Source of the DNA: Lentisphaeria bacterium
GTDB taxonomy: Bacteria > Verrucomicrobiota > Lentisphaeria > Victivallales > Victivallaceae
Reading direction: 5' to 3'
DNA length: 64,000 nucleotides
Assembly: GCA_018265615.1 (NCBI GenBank)
Contig: JABLYX010000006.1
Coordinates: 59,698-123,697, forward strand
Shown: positions 24,744 through 33,234 of the stretch, piece by piece
How the letters are laid out: the number at the start of each line of letters is the position of its first letter
Position numbering within the stretch: the stretch's first letter is position 1
The notes under the pieces: model-generated
Databases searched by the model: none
Seen by the model: the letters and a program-made list of their open reading frames with translations, nothing else
Told to the model about the DNA's origin: nothing
Made by a program: the position numbers and the translations under genes

Positions 24744-24789
24744 TTCCACAGGTGCAACCGGATTTCAATCAACGCAGGGAGAAAATCAG

Positions 24790-26337
24790 ATGTTTCACAC
24801 GAAAACTCCGGGCAGAAGCTTCATGAACCGCGAAGAGTACCGCGACAAAGTGCTCGGCTGCTGGACCGGCAAGAACATCGGCGGAACGCTCGGCGCGCCG
24901 ATGGAGGGCAGGCGCGAACTCTTCGACGTGACGGAATACACGCAGGACCTGAAGGGAAATCCCGCCCCGAACGACGACCTCGACCTCCAGCTCGTCTGGC
25001 TGCGCGCGATCGAGGACCGCGGGCTCTACAACCTCAACGAGCGGATCCTCGGCGAATACTGGCTGCGCTTCATCACCGGGCCGTGGAACGAGTACGGTAT
25101 CGGCAAGTTCAATATGATCAACGGCTTGCTCCCGCCGCTTTCGGGTTCCTGCAACAACGGCCAGTGGAAAAACAGCAACGGCGCGTGGATCCGTTCGGAG
25201 ATCTGGGCGTGCCTCTTCCCCGGTGAACCCGACGAAGTCGCGCCCTTTGCATGGATCGACGCCTGCGTGGATCATGCGGATGACGGCATCTACGCCGAGA
25301 TCTTCACCGCAACGCTCGAAGCGGCGGCGTTCGTCGAAAGCGACATCGGCAGGCTCATCGGCATCGCGCTCGCCCGGATCCCCGCCGACAGCCGCGTCGC
25401 CCGCAGCGTCGGCATCGCGCTCGCCGAATTCGAGGCGGGACACGACTGGAAAACCGCGCGTGAACGCATCGTCGAAGACAGCAGCGACCTCGGCTGGTTC
25501 CAGGCGCCCGCGAACGTCGCCTTCACCGTCGCCGGCCTGCTCTGGGGCAAGGGTGACTTCGGCAGGTCGATCTGCATTGCGGTAAATTGCGGCGACGACA
25601 CCGACTGCACGGGGGCGACCTGCGGCGCGGTGCTCGGCATCATCCTCGGCCGCTCCGGCATTCCCCAAAAGTGGATCGAGCCGATCGGCGAAGGGATCAA
25701 GACCGTCGCGGTCAACCCGTATCAGCTCGAGGTCCCCGAAACGCTCGCGGAGCTGACCGACCGCGTGATCTGCTGCAAACTCGAAACCGATTTCACCAAT
25801 CCGACGCTGATGCGGCTCACGGACGGAGAGACCGTCGTCGACGATGAGCTCCGTAAACGGCTCACCGACGGCGGCGAGACCGCAAAGCGGGTGCTCGCGA
25901 AATCGTCAAAAGCGCTCGATTTCCCGCTGCCGTACGGGACCTTCACCATCGAATACGGCACAGGCCCGGTCACGGCCCCCGGCAAACCCCAGACGTTGAA
26001 GCTGACCTTCCGCGACTGCATGTTCGACTGCCGCGCATTCACCGCCGACTGGCGGCTGCCCGAGGGGTGGACGATGTCGCCGGGCGATCAGCAGATCCTG
26101 ATGACCCGTGAAGGCAGCGGACACACGGTCGAAGTTGAAATCACTCCGGGCGAGCTTCCCGGGGCGATGACCTACATCCCGGTCGAACTGCGCCTCTCGG
26201 ACCGGAACTTCCCATGCTGGATCGCCGTCCCGTTCCAGCTGGCCGGGTCGCTGAAAAGCGAATATCCGGCGATCGACCAGCACAAGTGGGACAGGAACAA
26301 CCGCCGCACAGCCCGGCAAAGCGCCCTCCTGAACTGA
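24790..26337 (+). CDS. ADP-ribosylglycohydrolase-family protein with C-terminal beta domain
   Basis: 515 residues. The all-helical ADP-ribosyl-GH fold (~10-335) starts REEYRDKVLGCWTGKNIGGT and carries the metal-binding pairs PNDDLDLQ at ~60 and NCGDDTDCTGATCG at ~265-280. The C-terminal ~170 residues (DFPLPYGTFTIEYGTG onward) are a beta-sandwich without a known role. No signal peptide is seen, so the protein is cytoplasmic. Members next to sugar regulators often act on N- or O-glycosidic small molecules rather than on ADP-ribosylated protein, so a nucleoside- or sugar-processing hydrolase is as likely. A GGGAG lies 7 bp before the ATG. It stands alone, divergent from its probable LacI regulator. 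Confidence 0.85.
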   Translation: MFHTKTPGRSFMNREEYRDKVLGCWTGKNIGGTLGAPMEGRRELFDVTEYTQDLKGNPAPNDDLDLQLVWLRAIEDRGLYNLNERILGEYWLRFITGPWNEYGIGKFNMINGLLPPLSGSCNNGQWKNSNGAWIRSEIWACLFPGEPDEVAPFAWIDACVDHADDGIYAEIFTATLEAAAFVESDIGRLIGIALARIPADSRVARSVGIALAEFEAGHDWKTARERIVEDSSDLGWFQAPANVAFTVAGLLWGKGDFGRSICIAVNCGDDTDCTGATCGAVLGIILGRSGIPQKWIEPIGEGIKTVAVNPYQLEVPETLAELTDRVICCKLETDFTNPTLMRLTDGETVVDDELRKRLTDGGETAKRVLAKSSKALDFPLPYGTFTIEYGTGPVTAPGKPQTLKLTFRDCMFDCRAFTADWRLPEGWTMSPGDQQILMTREGSGHTVEVEITPGELPGAMTYIPVELRLSDRNFPCWIAVPFQLAGSLKSEYPAIDQHKWDRNNRRTARQSALLN

Positions 26338-26342
26338 AGAGG

Positions 26343-26381
26343 AAAAAGGGGACAGAATGCGAGCTGCGCATCTTTCCCCTT
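26343..26381 (-). terminator. Terminator-like hairpin after the FtsQ-like gene
   Basis: On the minus strand: AAGGGGA..ATGCG, short loop, CGCAT..TCCCCTT, then a T-run. The stem has an internal bulge. It may serve both convergent genes. Confidence 0.5.
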
Positions 26382-26396
26382 CGCAGCTTTCCGGCA

Positions 26397-27221
26397 TCAG
26401 CGGATGATGACGTTGCCGTCGAACGAAAGGTCGAAGATCCCGCGCGTGTCGCCGCGGCGCTCCGCATGAAGGATCGCGCTCTGCAGCGCGGTCAGCAGCA
26501 GGTGGATGCTGCGGTTCTTCGCCGGAATCAGCGCCCGGCACACCTTCTGGTCGCGGAAACGCATCGAAATGACCGTCTTCGCGGAGTTGCGCATATCCAC
26601 CGCGATAATCTTGATGTCGGGAAAATTCAGCGCGGTTTGCATGATGAGGTCGAGGACCGGCGCGAGCTCATCGAGCTTCTGCCCCGGCTCCACGCTCCGG
26701 TTCCGGAATCCGAAGATGACCGGCAATTGCGGCAGGCTGTCCGCCATCGACTCGCGCCGCGGAATCACAACGCCCTCCTGATCCACCACGAAGCGGCCGC
26801 CGGGATTGGTCAGGATCGCGCGCGGAATCCGCTCGACGATCCGCAGCCGCAGCGTATCCGGCAGCACCCGCGTCACTTCGCAGTTCTCCACATTCGGAAT
26901 CGCCGCAAGTCTGCGGCGCAGCTCCCCCGGGTCGATCGTGAAAAGGTTGTCCCCCATATGGATCCCGAGCCGGGAGGCCAGCGCCGCCGCGCGGTCCTGC
27001 CAGAACCCCTCCGCCTGCACCGATACCTCGCGCAGCTGGAACCGCGGATTCGCGGTGAACAGGACGCGCCGCAGCGCAACCAGCCCGAAAGCCAGCGCCG
27101 CCGCCGTTCCCATCAGGATGAACAGCACAATCAGCGCCCGCAACAGCTTGTCGCTGTCGCTGCGCACGTTCGCCGCATTCTTCACCGGCAGTTTATGAGT
27201 ATCCGCGGGCTTTTTCGCCAT
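26397..27221 (-). CDS. ftsQ: FtsQ/DivIB-like cell division protein
   Basis: 274 residues. A short cytoplasmic lead and one transmembrane segment (LLRALIVLFILMGTAAALAF) precede a POTRA-like domain (FQLREVSVQAEGF; LFTIDPGELRRRLAAIPNVE; VTRVLPDTLRLRIVERIP) and the FtsQ beta domain (RFVVDQEGVVIPR). FtsQ links the divisome to the FtsL/FtsB pair in the periplasm. The gene stands apart from murC, ddlB, ftsA or ftsZ, its usual neighbours. The assignment rests on the domain order; another POTRA-FtsQ protein is the alternative. No strong ribosome-binding site is seen. Confidence 0.75.
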   Translation of the reverse strand: MAKKPADTHKLPVKNAANVRSDSDKLLRALIVLFILMGTAAALAFGLVALRRVLFTANPRFQLREVSVQAEGFWQDRAAALASRLGIHMGDNLFTIDPGELRRRLAAIPNVENCEVTRVLPDTLRLRIVERIPRAILTNPGGRFVVDQEGVVIPRRESMADSLPQLPVIFGFRNRSVEPGQKLDELAPVLDLIMQTALNFPDIKIIAVDMRNSAKTVISMRFRDQKVCRALIPAKNRSIHLLLTALQSAILHAERRGDTRGIFDLSFDGNVIIR

Positions 27222-27384
27222 GTCGGTCGTCCGGAGGGTATCCTGTTAAAGATGTTTCCTGTCATGTTCCGTAATATAACGCCGCTCCGGCAAAATCGCA
27301 ACAGCCGGGAGGCTTTTTTCAGCAACTTCTTGACAACTCCCTCCGGGGGAAGTATGTTATTCCCCTGCAACCGGAAGGACGGCG

Positions 27385-28278
27385 ATGGACGAAGAAGAAC
27401 AACTCATGACAACCGGGCGCGTGATCGACGCCACCCGGAAAATCGAAAGCAAACTCATCGAATGCGGCGCAACCGGCAGCGGACTCCGCGAAAAAGCCGA
27501 TTCGCTCGGATCCGGGCTGCCGGAAGAGGCCGGGCGGCTGATCCACTTCATCGGGAACATCCGCAACCGGTTCGCCCACGAGAGCGGCGCAACGCTCCGC
27601 CCGGACGAGCTCGAACTCTTCGAAGAGGCCGCCGCTGCGGTTCTCGCCGAGCTCGACAGGCTTGCCGGAGCGCCGCCTCCCGCGGTCGAACCGGAGAAGC
27701 CGCCGAAAAAAGCGGCCGCCCCCTCCCCGAAGCCGCCGCGGGAAATCCCGGAAGCGCCGGAGGAGCCGGAAGCCCCCGCCCCTCAGCGCCAGGAACCCGT
27801 CCTGCCGCCCTGGGACTCCCCCGTCTGGGCGGCGCTGCCGGGGCTGCACCTCGTCTACGCATTCCGGGCGGGCTGGAACGCTTTCGGCGCCGGGCAGCTC
27901 TATTTGCTGCTGGTTCTCGCCGAACTCATCGCGCTGACGCTGCTCGGCTTCGCAGTCGCTTACATGTCGGGCCCGCTGGCCGCGTCGGGAGGGACCCTTC
28001 TCCTGATCGTCTATCTCTGCGGAGTCTGGCTCGGACTCCGGAAGACGGAAAAAGTACGCCGCCCCGGCCTCTACCTTGTCCCGGTCGCGAATATCGGCTG
28101 GTTCGCAAAAAAAATCGCCGAATACATCGTGCCCTCGCGGCTCGTGATCTCTGTGGCGATTCTCGGGATCTGGCTTGCGGCGATCCAGCTCGCAATCTAC
28201 GGGGAGTACCTCGCCTCCGGCATCGCGGCGCTCACAAGCTGGCTCGGCGCGCTGATCGACTCGTTCCTGCGGCGCTGA
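27385..28278 (+). CDS. HEPN/DUF4145-like membrane protein
   Basis: 297 residues in three parts. Residues 1-95 are helical and contain RLIHFIGNIRNRFAHE; the R-x4-H pattern is that of HEPN or DUF4145-like domains. Residues ~95-140 are a Pro/Glu/Lys-rich linker. Residues ~145-297 hold three or four hydrophobic segments (LYLLLVLAELIALTLLGF; GGTLLLIVYLCGVWLGL; VISVAILGIWLAAIQLAIY), one pair bracketing a DUF5684-like VPVANIGWFAKKI stretch. HEPN domains can be RNases or protein-interaction modules; whether this one is catalytic cannot be told. It is divergent from the FtsQ-like gene. GGAAGG precedes the ATG. Confidence 0.65.
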   Translation: MDEEEQLMTTGRVIDATRKIESKLIECGATGSGLREKADSLGSGLPEEAGRLIHFIGNIRNRFAHESGATLRPDELELFEEAAAAVLAELDRLAGAPPPAVEPEKPPKKAAAPSPKPPREIPEAPEEPEAPAPQRQEPVLPPWDSPVWAALPGLHLVYAFRAGWNAFGAGQLYLLLVLAELIALTLLGFAVAYMSGPLAASGGTLLLIVYLCGVWLGLRKTEKVRRPGLYLVPVANIGWFAKKIAEYIVPSRLVISVAILGIWLAAIQLAIYGEYLASGIAALTSWLGALIDSFLRR

Positions 28279-28292
28279 AGAACAAAAAAAGT

Positions 28293-28324
28293 GCGAGGGG
28301 GACTTTTTTAAAAGTTCCCCTCGC
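28293..28324 (-). terminator. Intrinsic terminator of the coiled-coil lipoprotein gene
   Basis: A 14-bp stem with one G-T pair (arms GCGAGGGGAACTTT and its complement), followed on the minus strand by ACTTTTTTTG. It lies about 85 bp after the stop at 28409 and may also stop the convergent gene. Confidence 0.75.
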
Positions 28325-28408
28325 TCTCTTCCTCCCCCGTCAAAACAGCACGGGACGGAACGTCTTTTGCCGTGCCGCAGCCGGAAAAGTTTTTATCCTA
28401 ACGCGAAA

Positions 28409-29566
28409 TCATTTCTGCGCTTCGGCGGCCTTTTCCGGCGCTTTCTCCGGGGCCTTCACCGGTTCGGCGGCTTTCTTCGGAGCCGGGCGGTAAAGCTGCG
28501 CATTCGTGTCGAACACGAGGTTTTTGCGGTTTTCCCTGAACCAGACCACGAAATCCTCGAACGTCTCACACGGGCTCAGCGCCACAAGCGCATTCGTCAC
28601 GTCGCTGCCGTTGAACTTCGAATAGTTCTCACCGAGGTACAGAAACGCCGGGAGGAAGCCGTTTTCCGCCAACAGGGCGCCGCGCTCCCTCAGATACCAG
28701 TCGCCGTTCCGGGCTTTGCGCATCTTGTTCCAGTAAGGCGTCAGAAACGCCTCCCGCTCCGCCGGAGTCATCGTCTCCAGCGCCACCCGGAGCCAGTCGG
28801 TCTCATGATTGAAACTGCGGTTCCCATCCGCCGAATCGAGGAGCCGCCGCGTCAGGATCGGCAGCACCTGTTTCTCAAGCTTGAGCTTCTTCACGCCTTC
28901 GATGAAACGCGGCTGGGCAGACAGGGTCGCGAGAATGTACTCGGCGTCACCGGGCTCCGCCAGCCGGACGAAGACATCGACCAGCTCGGAACTGCGGTTC
29001 TGCTGCTGTGAAATCGCGCGCTTGAGCAGATCCTTCCGGGTATTTCCGCCCAGTGTCAGGAAAGCGTTGACAAACGGCGAGTATTCCATATACGGGATCA
29101 GCATTTCGATGTTGTCCTTGCCGACCTCCGCGATCCTCGCCGCGACAAGGTCGGTGAAGTTGTTGTCGGAGTTGACCCGGCGCAGGCCGTAGAGCTTGCC
29201 GAGAAATGCGTTGATATCCTTCTCGCCCGGCTTCTCCGGCAACTGGATCGAACTGAGGTAACGCCGCACGAGAATCGGATTCAGGCGGCCGTAATTGCTG
29301 TCCCAGTAGACTTCGAAAAGCTCGTTCAGCTTGACTGTCTGCTCATCCTTCGCCGCCGCGATCTGCGCGGCCAGGGCATCGGTCTGCTTCTTCAGCTCGC
29401 CGGCCTGCTTCTTCAACTCGTCGGCCTGCTGTTTCTGCTCGCAGGCCCGCTGCTCCAGAACGGCACTCTTCTCTTCGAGCGTGCCGATCCGGTCCTGAAG
29501 CGAGGTGCAGCCGGTCAGAACAGCCAGCGAAGCGCAGGATGCGCACAATCCGATTCGATACAACAT
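28409..29566 (-). CDS. Coiled-coil lipoprotein with helical repeat domain
   Basis: 385 residues. MLYRIGLCASCASLAVLTGC is a lipoprotein signal with the lipobox LTGC, so Cys20 should be lipidated. Residues ~25-80 form a heptad coiled coil (LQDRIGTLEEKSAVLEQRAC; QADELKKQAGELKKQ) like that of Lpp- or YbgF-type envelope proteins. Residues ~95-345 are helical, possibly HEAT-like. The last 25 residues are rich in Ala, Lys, Pro and Glu (APKKAAEPVKAPEKAPEKAA). The family is not recognised. The protein is probably periplasmic or outer-membrane associated. AGGAGGTTTTC precedes the ATG. Confidence 0.8.
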   Translation of the reverse strand: MLYRIGLCASCASLAVLTGCTSLQDRIGTLEEKSAVLEQRACEQKQQADELKKQAGELKKQTDALAAQIAAAKDEQTVKLNELFEVYWDSNYGRLNPILVRRYLSSIQLPEKPGEKDINAFLGKLYGLRRVNSDNNFTDLVAARIAEVGKDNIEMLIPYMEYSPFVNAFLTLGGNTRKDLLKRAISQQQNRSSELVDVFVRLAEPGDAEYILATLSAQPRFIEGVKKLKLEKQVLPILTRRLLDSADGNRSFNHETDWLRVALETMTPAEREAFLTPYWNKMRKARNGDWYLRERGALLAENGFLPAFLYLGENYSKFNGSDVTNALVALSPCETFEDFVVWFRENRKNLVFDTNAQLYRPAPKKAAEPVKAPEKAPEKAAEAQK

Positions 29567-29596
29567 GAAAACCTCCTGTGTTGAGTGCCTGTAAAG

Positions 29597-29624
29597 ACAA
29601 TAACACGGGAGGCGGGAATTACAA
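29597..29624 (-). promoter_or_regulatory. Promoter of the coiled-coil lipoprotein gene
   Basis: On the minus strand: TTGTAA, 16 bp, TATTGT, about 30 bp upstream of the ATG at 29566. Confidence 0.45.
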
Positions 29625-29661
29625 GCCGGCCGCAGCGCTTTTTGACACTGTTTTTACAATT

Positions 29662-30561
29662 TCACCCGAGCCACGGATCGAGCCCGGCCTCCGAAACCGC
29701 GCGCCGGAACTCAAGCTCGCGCTCTTTCGAAAAACGCGGGGCAGGCAAACGCATCGGGCCGATATCCAGCCCGGCGAATTTCATATACATCTTCTGCGAA
29801 GCCATGCCGTACTTCCCGAGCATGACGATTCCGCGCTGGCTCAGCTCCTGGAACCTGCGCGCCTCCTCGAAGTCTCCTTTGCGGTACGCATCCACCAGCC
29901 CCCGGTAGACGCGCGGGAAATAGTTGTAGGTGCTGCCGACGCCCGCCTCGCCCCCGGAGACGAACGAGGCCAGCAGCATCTCGTCGCGCCCGTACATCAT
30001 CTGGAAGCGGTCGCCGAAACCGGTGCAGCGCTGAAATTCGTAGAGATTCTCATCCGTGTACTTGATCCCCGCGAAGTTCGGGCATTCGGACTCCATGATC
30101 TTCAGCAGGTCGTACATCGGCAGGTTCGCGTGCGTCATGCAGGGGATATGGTATAAATAGAGCGGCCTCCCACCGCACGCCTTTGCAATCTCCTTCAGGC
30201 ACTCCGCCAGTTCGCGCACGGTCGGCGGGCGGAAATAGAACGGAACCATCGCGCAGATCGCGTCGGCGCCCGCCGCGACGGCGTGTTCCGCCAGAAGCTG
30301 CGACTCCCGTACCGAGCAGGAGCCGACGTTGACGATGACCGGAATCCGTCCGGCGGCCGCGGCGATGAACGCCTCCCCGACGACTTTGCGTTCGTCATGG
30401 GTCAGCGACGGGAACTCGCCGGTCGAGCCGACCGCGAAGAGCCCGGCCATTTCGTTTTTGATCAGATGCTCGACCAGCATCGGAACCTTGTCCAGTGCAA
30501 GGGAACCATCCTCGCGCATCGGCGTGAATGTGGCGGCGACCAATCCTCGAAACTTCAGCAT
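29662..30561 (-). CDS. nanA: N-acetylneuraminate lyase-like aldolase (DapA/NanA family)
   Basis: 299 residues, the usual length for this (beta/alpha)8 class I aldolase family. GSTGEFPSLTHDERKVVGEA is the phosphate/carboxylate-loop region. LYLYHIPCMTHANLPMYD contains the YHIP signature that favours N-acetylneuraminate lyase over dihydrodipicolinate synthase, and Lys in FAGIKYTDENLYEFQR is the Schiff-base residue. The likely reaction is sialic acid to N-acetylmannosamine and pyruvate in the cytoplasm; a sugar-acid aldolase role is the alternative. No other sialic acid gene (nanE, nanK, transporter) is next to it. It is divergent from an FCD-type GntR regulator. Confidence 0.8.
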   Translation of the reverse strand: MLKFRGLVAATFTPMREDGSLALDKVPMLVEHLIKNEMAGLFAVGSTGEFPSLTHDERKVVGEAFIAAAAGRIPVIVNVGSCSVRESQLLAEHAVAAGADAICAMVPFYFRPPTVRELAECLKEIAKACGGRPLYLYHIPCMTHANLPMYDLLKIMESECPNFAGIKYTDENLYEFQRCTGFGDRFQMMYGRDEMLLASFVSGGEAGVGSTYNYFPRVYRGLVDAYRKGDFEEARRFQELSQRGIVMLGKYGMASQKMYMKFAGLDIGPMRLPAPRFSKERELEFRRAVSEAGLDPWLG

Positions 30562-30595
30562 GGCAACAATCCTTTCAATTGAAGATGATGTATTA

Positions 30596-30624
30596 ATTAT
30601 ACTCGATTGTATCCAATTTTTCAA
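30596..30624 (-). promoter_or_regulatory. Promoter of the NanA-like gene
   Basis: On the minus strand: TTGAAA, 17 bp, TATAAT. The spacer contains ATTG-GATA-CAAT. Confidence 0.7.
30606..30617. promoter_or_regulatory. Candidate operator in the NanA-like promoter
   Basis: ATTGTATCCAAT, an inverted repeat inside the promoter spacer. A related stretch (ATTTGGATTTAAT) occupies the same place in the spacer of the divergent regulator promoter, as expected if one protein controls both. Confidence 0.35.
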
Positions 30625-30664
30625 CATCACAAGTTCAAATATCATGATTTTTCTCAATTTTTTA

Positions 30665-30693
30665 TTGAAATTTGGATTTAATAAGCATATATT
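30665..30693 (+). promoter_or_regulatory. Promoter of the FCD-type GntR gene
   Basis: TTGAAA, 17 bp, TATATT, with the GGGAGAGG ribosome-binding site and ATG about 25 bp beyond the -10 box. Confidence 0.65.
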
Positions 30694-30717
30694 ATAAAAA
30701 ACGGGAGAGGCAGACCG

Positions 30718-31362
30718 ATGATGGAAAACGGCAGGCGCGGCAATACGGCGGATTTCATCCGCGAAGCGATCCGGACGGATATCCGGAACGGGAATTTTCA
30801 GCCCGGCATGAAACTCACGACCGGGATGCTGGCGGAGCGCTACCGGGTTTCGAGGACGCCGGTGCGCGAAGCGCTGATCCGGCTGGAGGAGGACGGCCTG
30901 GCGCGCGGCACCGCGAACGCGGGATACGAAATCCGGCAGCTGACCATCGAGGAGCTGTGCGAAATCTATGAAATCAGGGAGGCGCTCGAAGGGATGGCGG
31001 TCGAACGGATCGTCCGCAACGGCGTCCCTGCCGAACTGCTGGAGGAGCTGGACCGTTTCTGCGAAATCAGGCGTATCAGCGGAGAGGAGGCGGAGCTTGA
31101 GGCGGGCGACCTCGCGTTCCATCAGGCGATCTGCCGCTACTGCGGTTCAAACGCGATCCGCACCATCATCGACAATTTCCTGATCCTGTCGACGGTCTTC
31201 GCGGTCGCCCCGCGCCTCTTCCGTTCGAACCGCGCCCGGACCAACCGCGAGCACGAAGCGATCCTGGACGCGATCCGGAGCGGCAATGCGAAGCTCGCGC
31301 GCAAGCTGCTGGCAAGCCATATCGCCGCGGCCCGGAAGCGTCTGGAAAGACTGGTCGGGTGA
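30718..31362 (+). CDS. GntR-family regulator with FCD effector domain
   Basis: 214 residues. The winged helix (~8-75) reads LTTGMLAERYRVSRTPVREA, and the all-helical FCD domain (~85-210) includes ELCEIYEIREALEGMAVERI, the metal-binding region around FHQAICRYCGS and NREHEAILDAIRSGN with the conserved His. FCD regulators such as NanR respond to small acids. Given the divergent NanA-like gene, sialic acid or a related sugar acid is the likely signal. GGGAGAGG precedes a double ATG; the first is taken as the start. Confidence 0.9.
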   Translation: MMENGRRGNTADFIREAIRTDIRNGNFQPGMKLTTGMLAERYRVSRTPVREALIRLEEDGLARGTANAGYEIRQLTIEELCEIYEIREALEGMAVERIVRNGVPAELLEELDRFCEIRRISGEEAELEAGDLAFHQAICRYCGSNAIRTIIDNFLILSTVFAVAPRLFRSNRARTNREHEAILDAIRSGNAKLARKLLASHIAAARKRLERLVG

Positions 31363-31420
31363 CGGGCCGGAATACCTGAAAAATCACCGGGCAACCGCAG
31401 CACTCCCCCGTCTTGACTTC

Positions 31421-32380
31421 TCAGCGGGGGAGCTTCTCGAGGGTGATGAGGTCGCCGGTGCGGGCCCGGAAAATGCCGGTGCTTCCCTGCATGACGGGCG
31501 CAACCGGCTCCTCCGAACCGTTGATGCGGATGCGGCAGGAGGCGGCGTCCGGCAGCGCAAGCGAGAGGAAGCCCGCATACTGCCTGCTCTGCGGTTCGAG
31601 CTCGAGCAGGAAAACGCTTTTTCCGGGCGTTTGTTCCAGGACGGTCAGCTTTGTCCCGGCGGCGCGCCTCTCATAGCTGCCGGTCTCAAGCATGGTGCCG
31701 ATGGCGATTTCGTCCCTGAATTTCACGAGCTCCGCGATGCAGGCCTCGAACTCCTCGACGGAGGCGTAGGGGTCGTACCCTTCGATGATGCCGTGGATCA
31801 TGGTGTCGCCGAAGGCTCGGTCCGCAATCATCTTCCGCAGATGCGCCCGGACCTTATCCGGCGTTTTGGGGAACCGGCGGCTCCGGGTGGTCGTGACGAG
31901 GTGGCTCTGCAGGACCCACTGATCGGTTTCGGGGGAGCGCCGGTTGCCGGGATAACAGAACGACTGCGGCCGGACGCCGGTCAGCTCCTCAATTCTGTCC
32001 TGTCCGCCGACGACGATCCTGTTCAGGGCCTCGTAATCCTTTTTTTCGAGGTGCGCGCGGATCGAACTGTGGTTCAGGGAGTGGTTGCCGATCTCATGTC
32101 CCGCCTCCACGAGCGGCAGGACATCCTTCAGCATGGCGTAGGTGATGCGCCGCTTGCGGCCGTCCCCGAGCCGCCCCGGAATCATGAAAAAGGTCGCCTT
32201 CAGGCCGTACTTTTTCAGGATCGCGGGAGCGAACCGGCACTGGTCCTCAAGCATATCGTCGAAGGTCAGCGCAAGCATGGCTTTCTTATCGTCCGGGTAG
32301 CTGCAGATCCGGAGCCCCTCCCCGCCCCGGAGCAGGAACACGGAAGAGAGCAGAACGAAGAGTACGAAACCTTTTTTCAT
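31421..32380 (-). CDS. Secreted polysaccharide deacetylase (NodB domain)
   Basis: 319 residues with a signal peptide (MKKGFVLFVLLSSVFLLRGG). The NodB domain (~25-235) shows motif 1 MLALTFDDML (metal Asp), motif 2 GHEIGNHSLNH (two metal His) and a motif-3-like SFCYPGNRRSPETDQ. The last ~80 residues form a beta domain. This CE4-type hydrolase removes N- or O-acetyl groups from a polysaccharide. It is the last gene of the long minus-strand operon and lies 24 bp after an SDR gene. Confidence 0.88.
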   Translation of the reverse strand: MKKGFVLFVLLSSVFLLRGGEGLRICSYPDDKKAMLALTFDDMLEDQCRFAPAILKKYGLKATFFMIPGRLGDGRKRRITYAMLKDVLPLVEAGHEIGNHSLNHSSIRAHLEKKDYEALNRIVVGGQDRIEELTGVRPQSFCYPGNRRSPETDQWVLQSHLVTTTRSRRFPKTPDKVRAHLRKMIADRAFGDTMIHGIIEGYDPYASVEEFEACIAELVKFRDEIAIGTMLETGSYERRAAGTKLTVLEQTPGKSVFLLELEPQSRQYAGFLSLALPDAASCRIRINGSEEPVAPVMQGSTGIFRARTGDLITLEKLPR

Positions 32381-32404
32381 AACATAACTCCCTGACTCAG
32401 GCTT

Positions 32405-33226
32405 CTATACGCCGGAAAAGGACGAAAATCCGCCGTCGACCGGAACGACGGTCCCTGTGACGAACTTCGCGGCGTCCGAAATGAGGAAGTGGATGCAGCC
32501 GCAGATTTCGTCCGTCTCCCCGAACCGGCCCATCGGGGTTTTGGCGATGACCTGCTTCCCGCGCTCCGTGCAGCTTCCGTCCGGATTCAGCAGCAGCGCC
32601 CGGTTCTGGTTGCTGACGAAAAAACCCGGAGCGATCGCGTTGACGCGGAGCCCGGGACCGAATTCCCGCGCCAGCTGCATGGCCATCCACCGCGTGAAGT
32701 TCTCGATCGCCGACTTCGCGTTGGAGTAGCCGATTCCGCGGGTGATCGCCTGCGACGACGCCATCGAGGAGAAGTTGACGATGCAGCCGGATTTCCGCTC
32801 CGCCATGGCGCGCGCGAAAGTGAGCGTCGGCATGACCGACCCCTTCAGATTCAGTTCGATCACCTTGTCATACTCCTGCAGGTCGAGGTCGAAGACCGTC
32901 TGCCCCGGCTGCACCATGGCACCCGGCAGGTTGCCGCCCGCGCCGTTGATGAGCACGTCGATGCGTCCGTGCTCCCGCAGGATCCGGTCGCGGGCGCGGT
33001 CGAGGTCCGGCTGATTCAGCACGTCGCAGACACAGCCCGAGACGGCGGGGGAAACAGTGCGCTTCGCCTCTTCCACCGCCTCCTGCAGCGCATCGGCGCG
33101 CCGCGCAAGCAGGACGACCTTCGCGCCCTGGCCGAGCAGATAGCGCGCCGTTCCGCCCGCCAGCACGCCGAGCGCGCCGGTCACGACGACGATTTTGCCT
33201 TCGATGTCGAAAAGGGTATTCTTCAT
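32405..33226 (-). CDS. Short-chain dehydrogenase, mannonate oxidoreductase-like
   Basis: 273 residues. The Rossmann loop is VVTGALGVLAGGTARYL, LINGAGGNLPGA replaces the usual NNAG, and the catalytic Ser and Tyr-x3-Lys are in VNFSSMASSQAITRGIGYSN followed by AKS. The GGNLPGA form is seen in SDR-type D-mannonate oxidoreductases (UxuB/YjmF), which would fit use of uronic acids from pectin or glucuronate, but other sugar acids are possible. ATG at 33226 is taken as the start. A GTG four codons earlier overlaps the stop of the glucuronidase gene by four bases and would also couple translation. Confidence 0.85.
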   Translation of the reverse strand: MKNTLFDIEGKIVVVTGALGVLAGGTARYLLGQGAKVVLLARRADALQEAVEEAKRTVSPAVSGCVCDVLNQPDLDRARDRILREHGRIDVLINGAGGNLPGAMVQPGQTVFDLDLQEYDKVIELNLKGSVMPTLTFARAMAERKSGCIVNFSSMASSQAITRGIGYSNAKSAIENFTRWMAMQLAREFGPGLRVNAIAPGFFVSNQNRALLLNPDGSCTERGKQVIAKTPMGRFGETDEICGCIHFLISDAAKFVTGTVVPVDGGFSSFSGV

Positions 33227-33234
33227 TTCTTCTT

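Noticed and set aside
24256..24789. Upstream extension of the ADP-ribosylglycohydrolase-family gene
   Set aside because: The frame is open, but it crosses the divergent LacI gene and the promoter at 24715; homology begins after 24790, where a ribosome-binding site is present.
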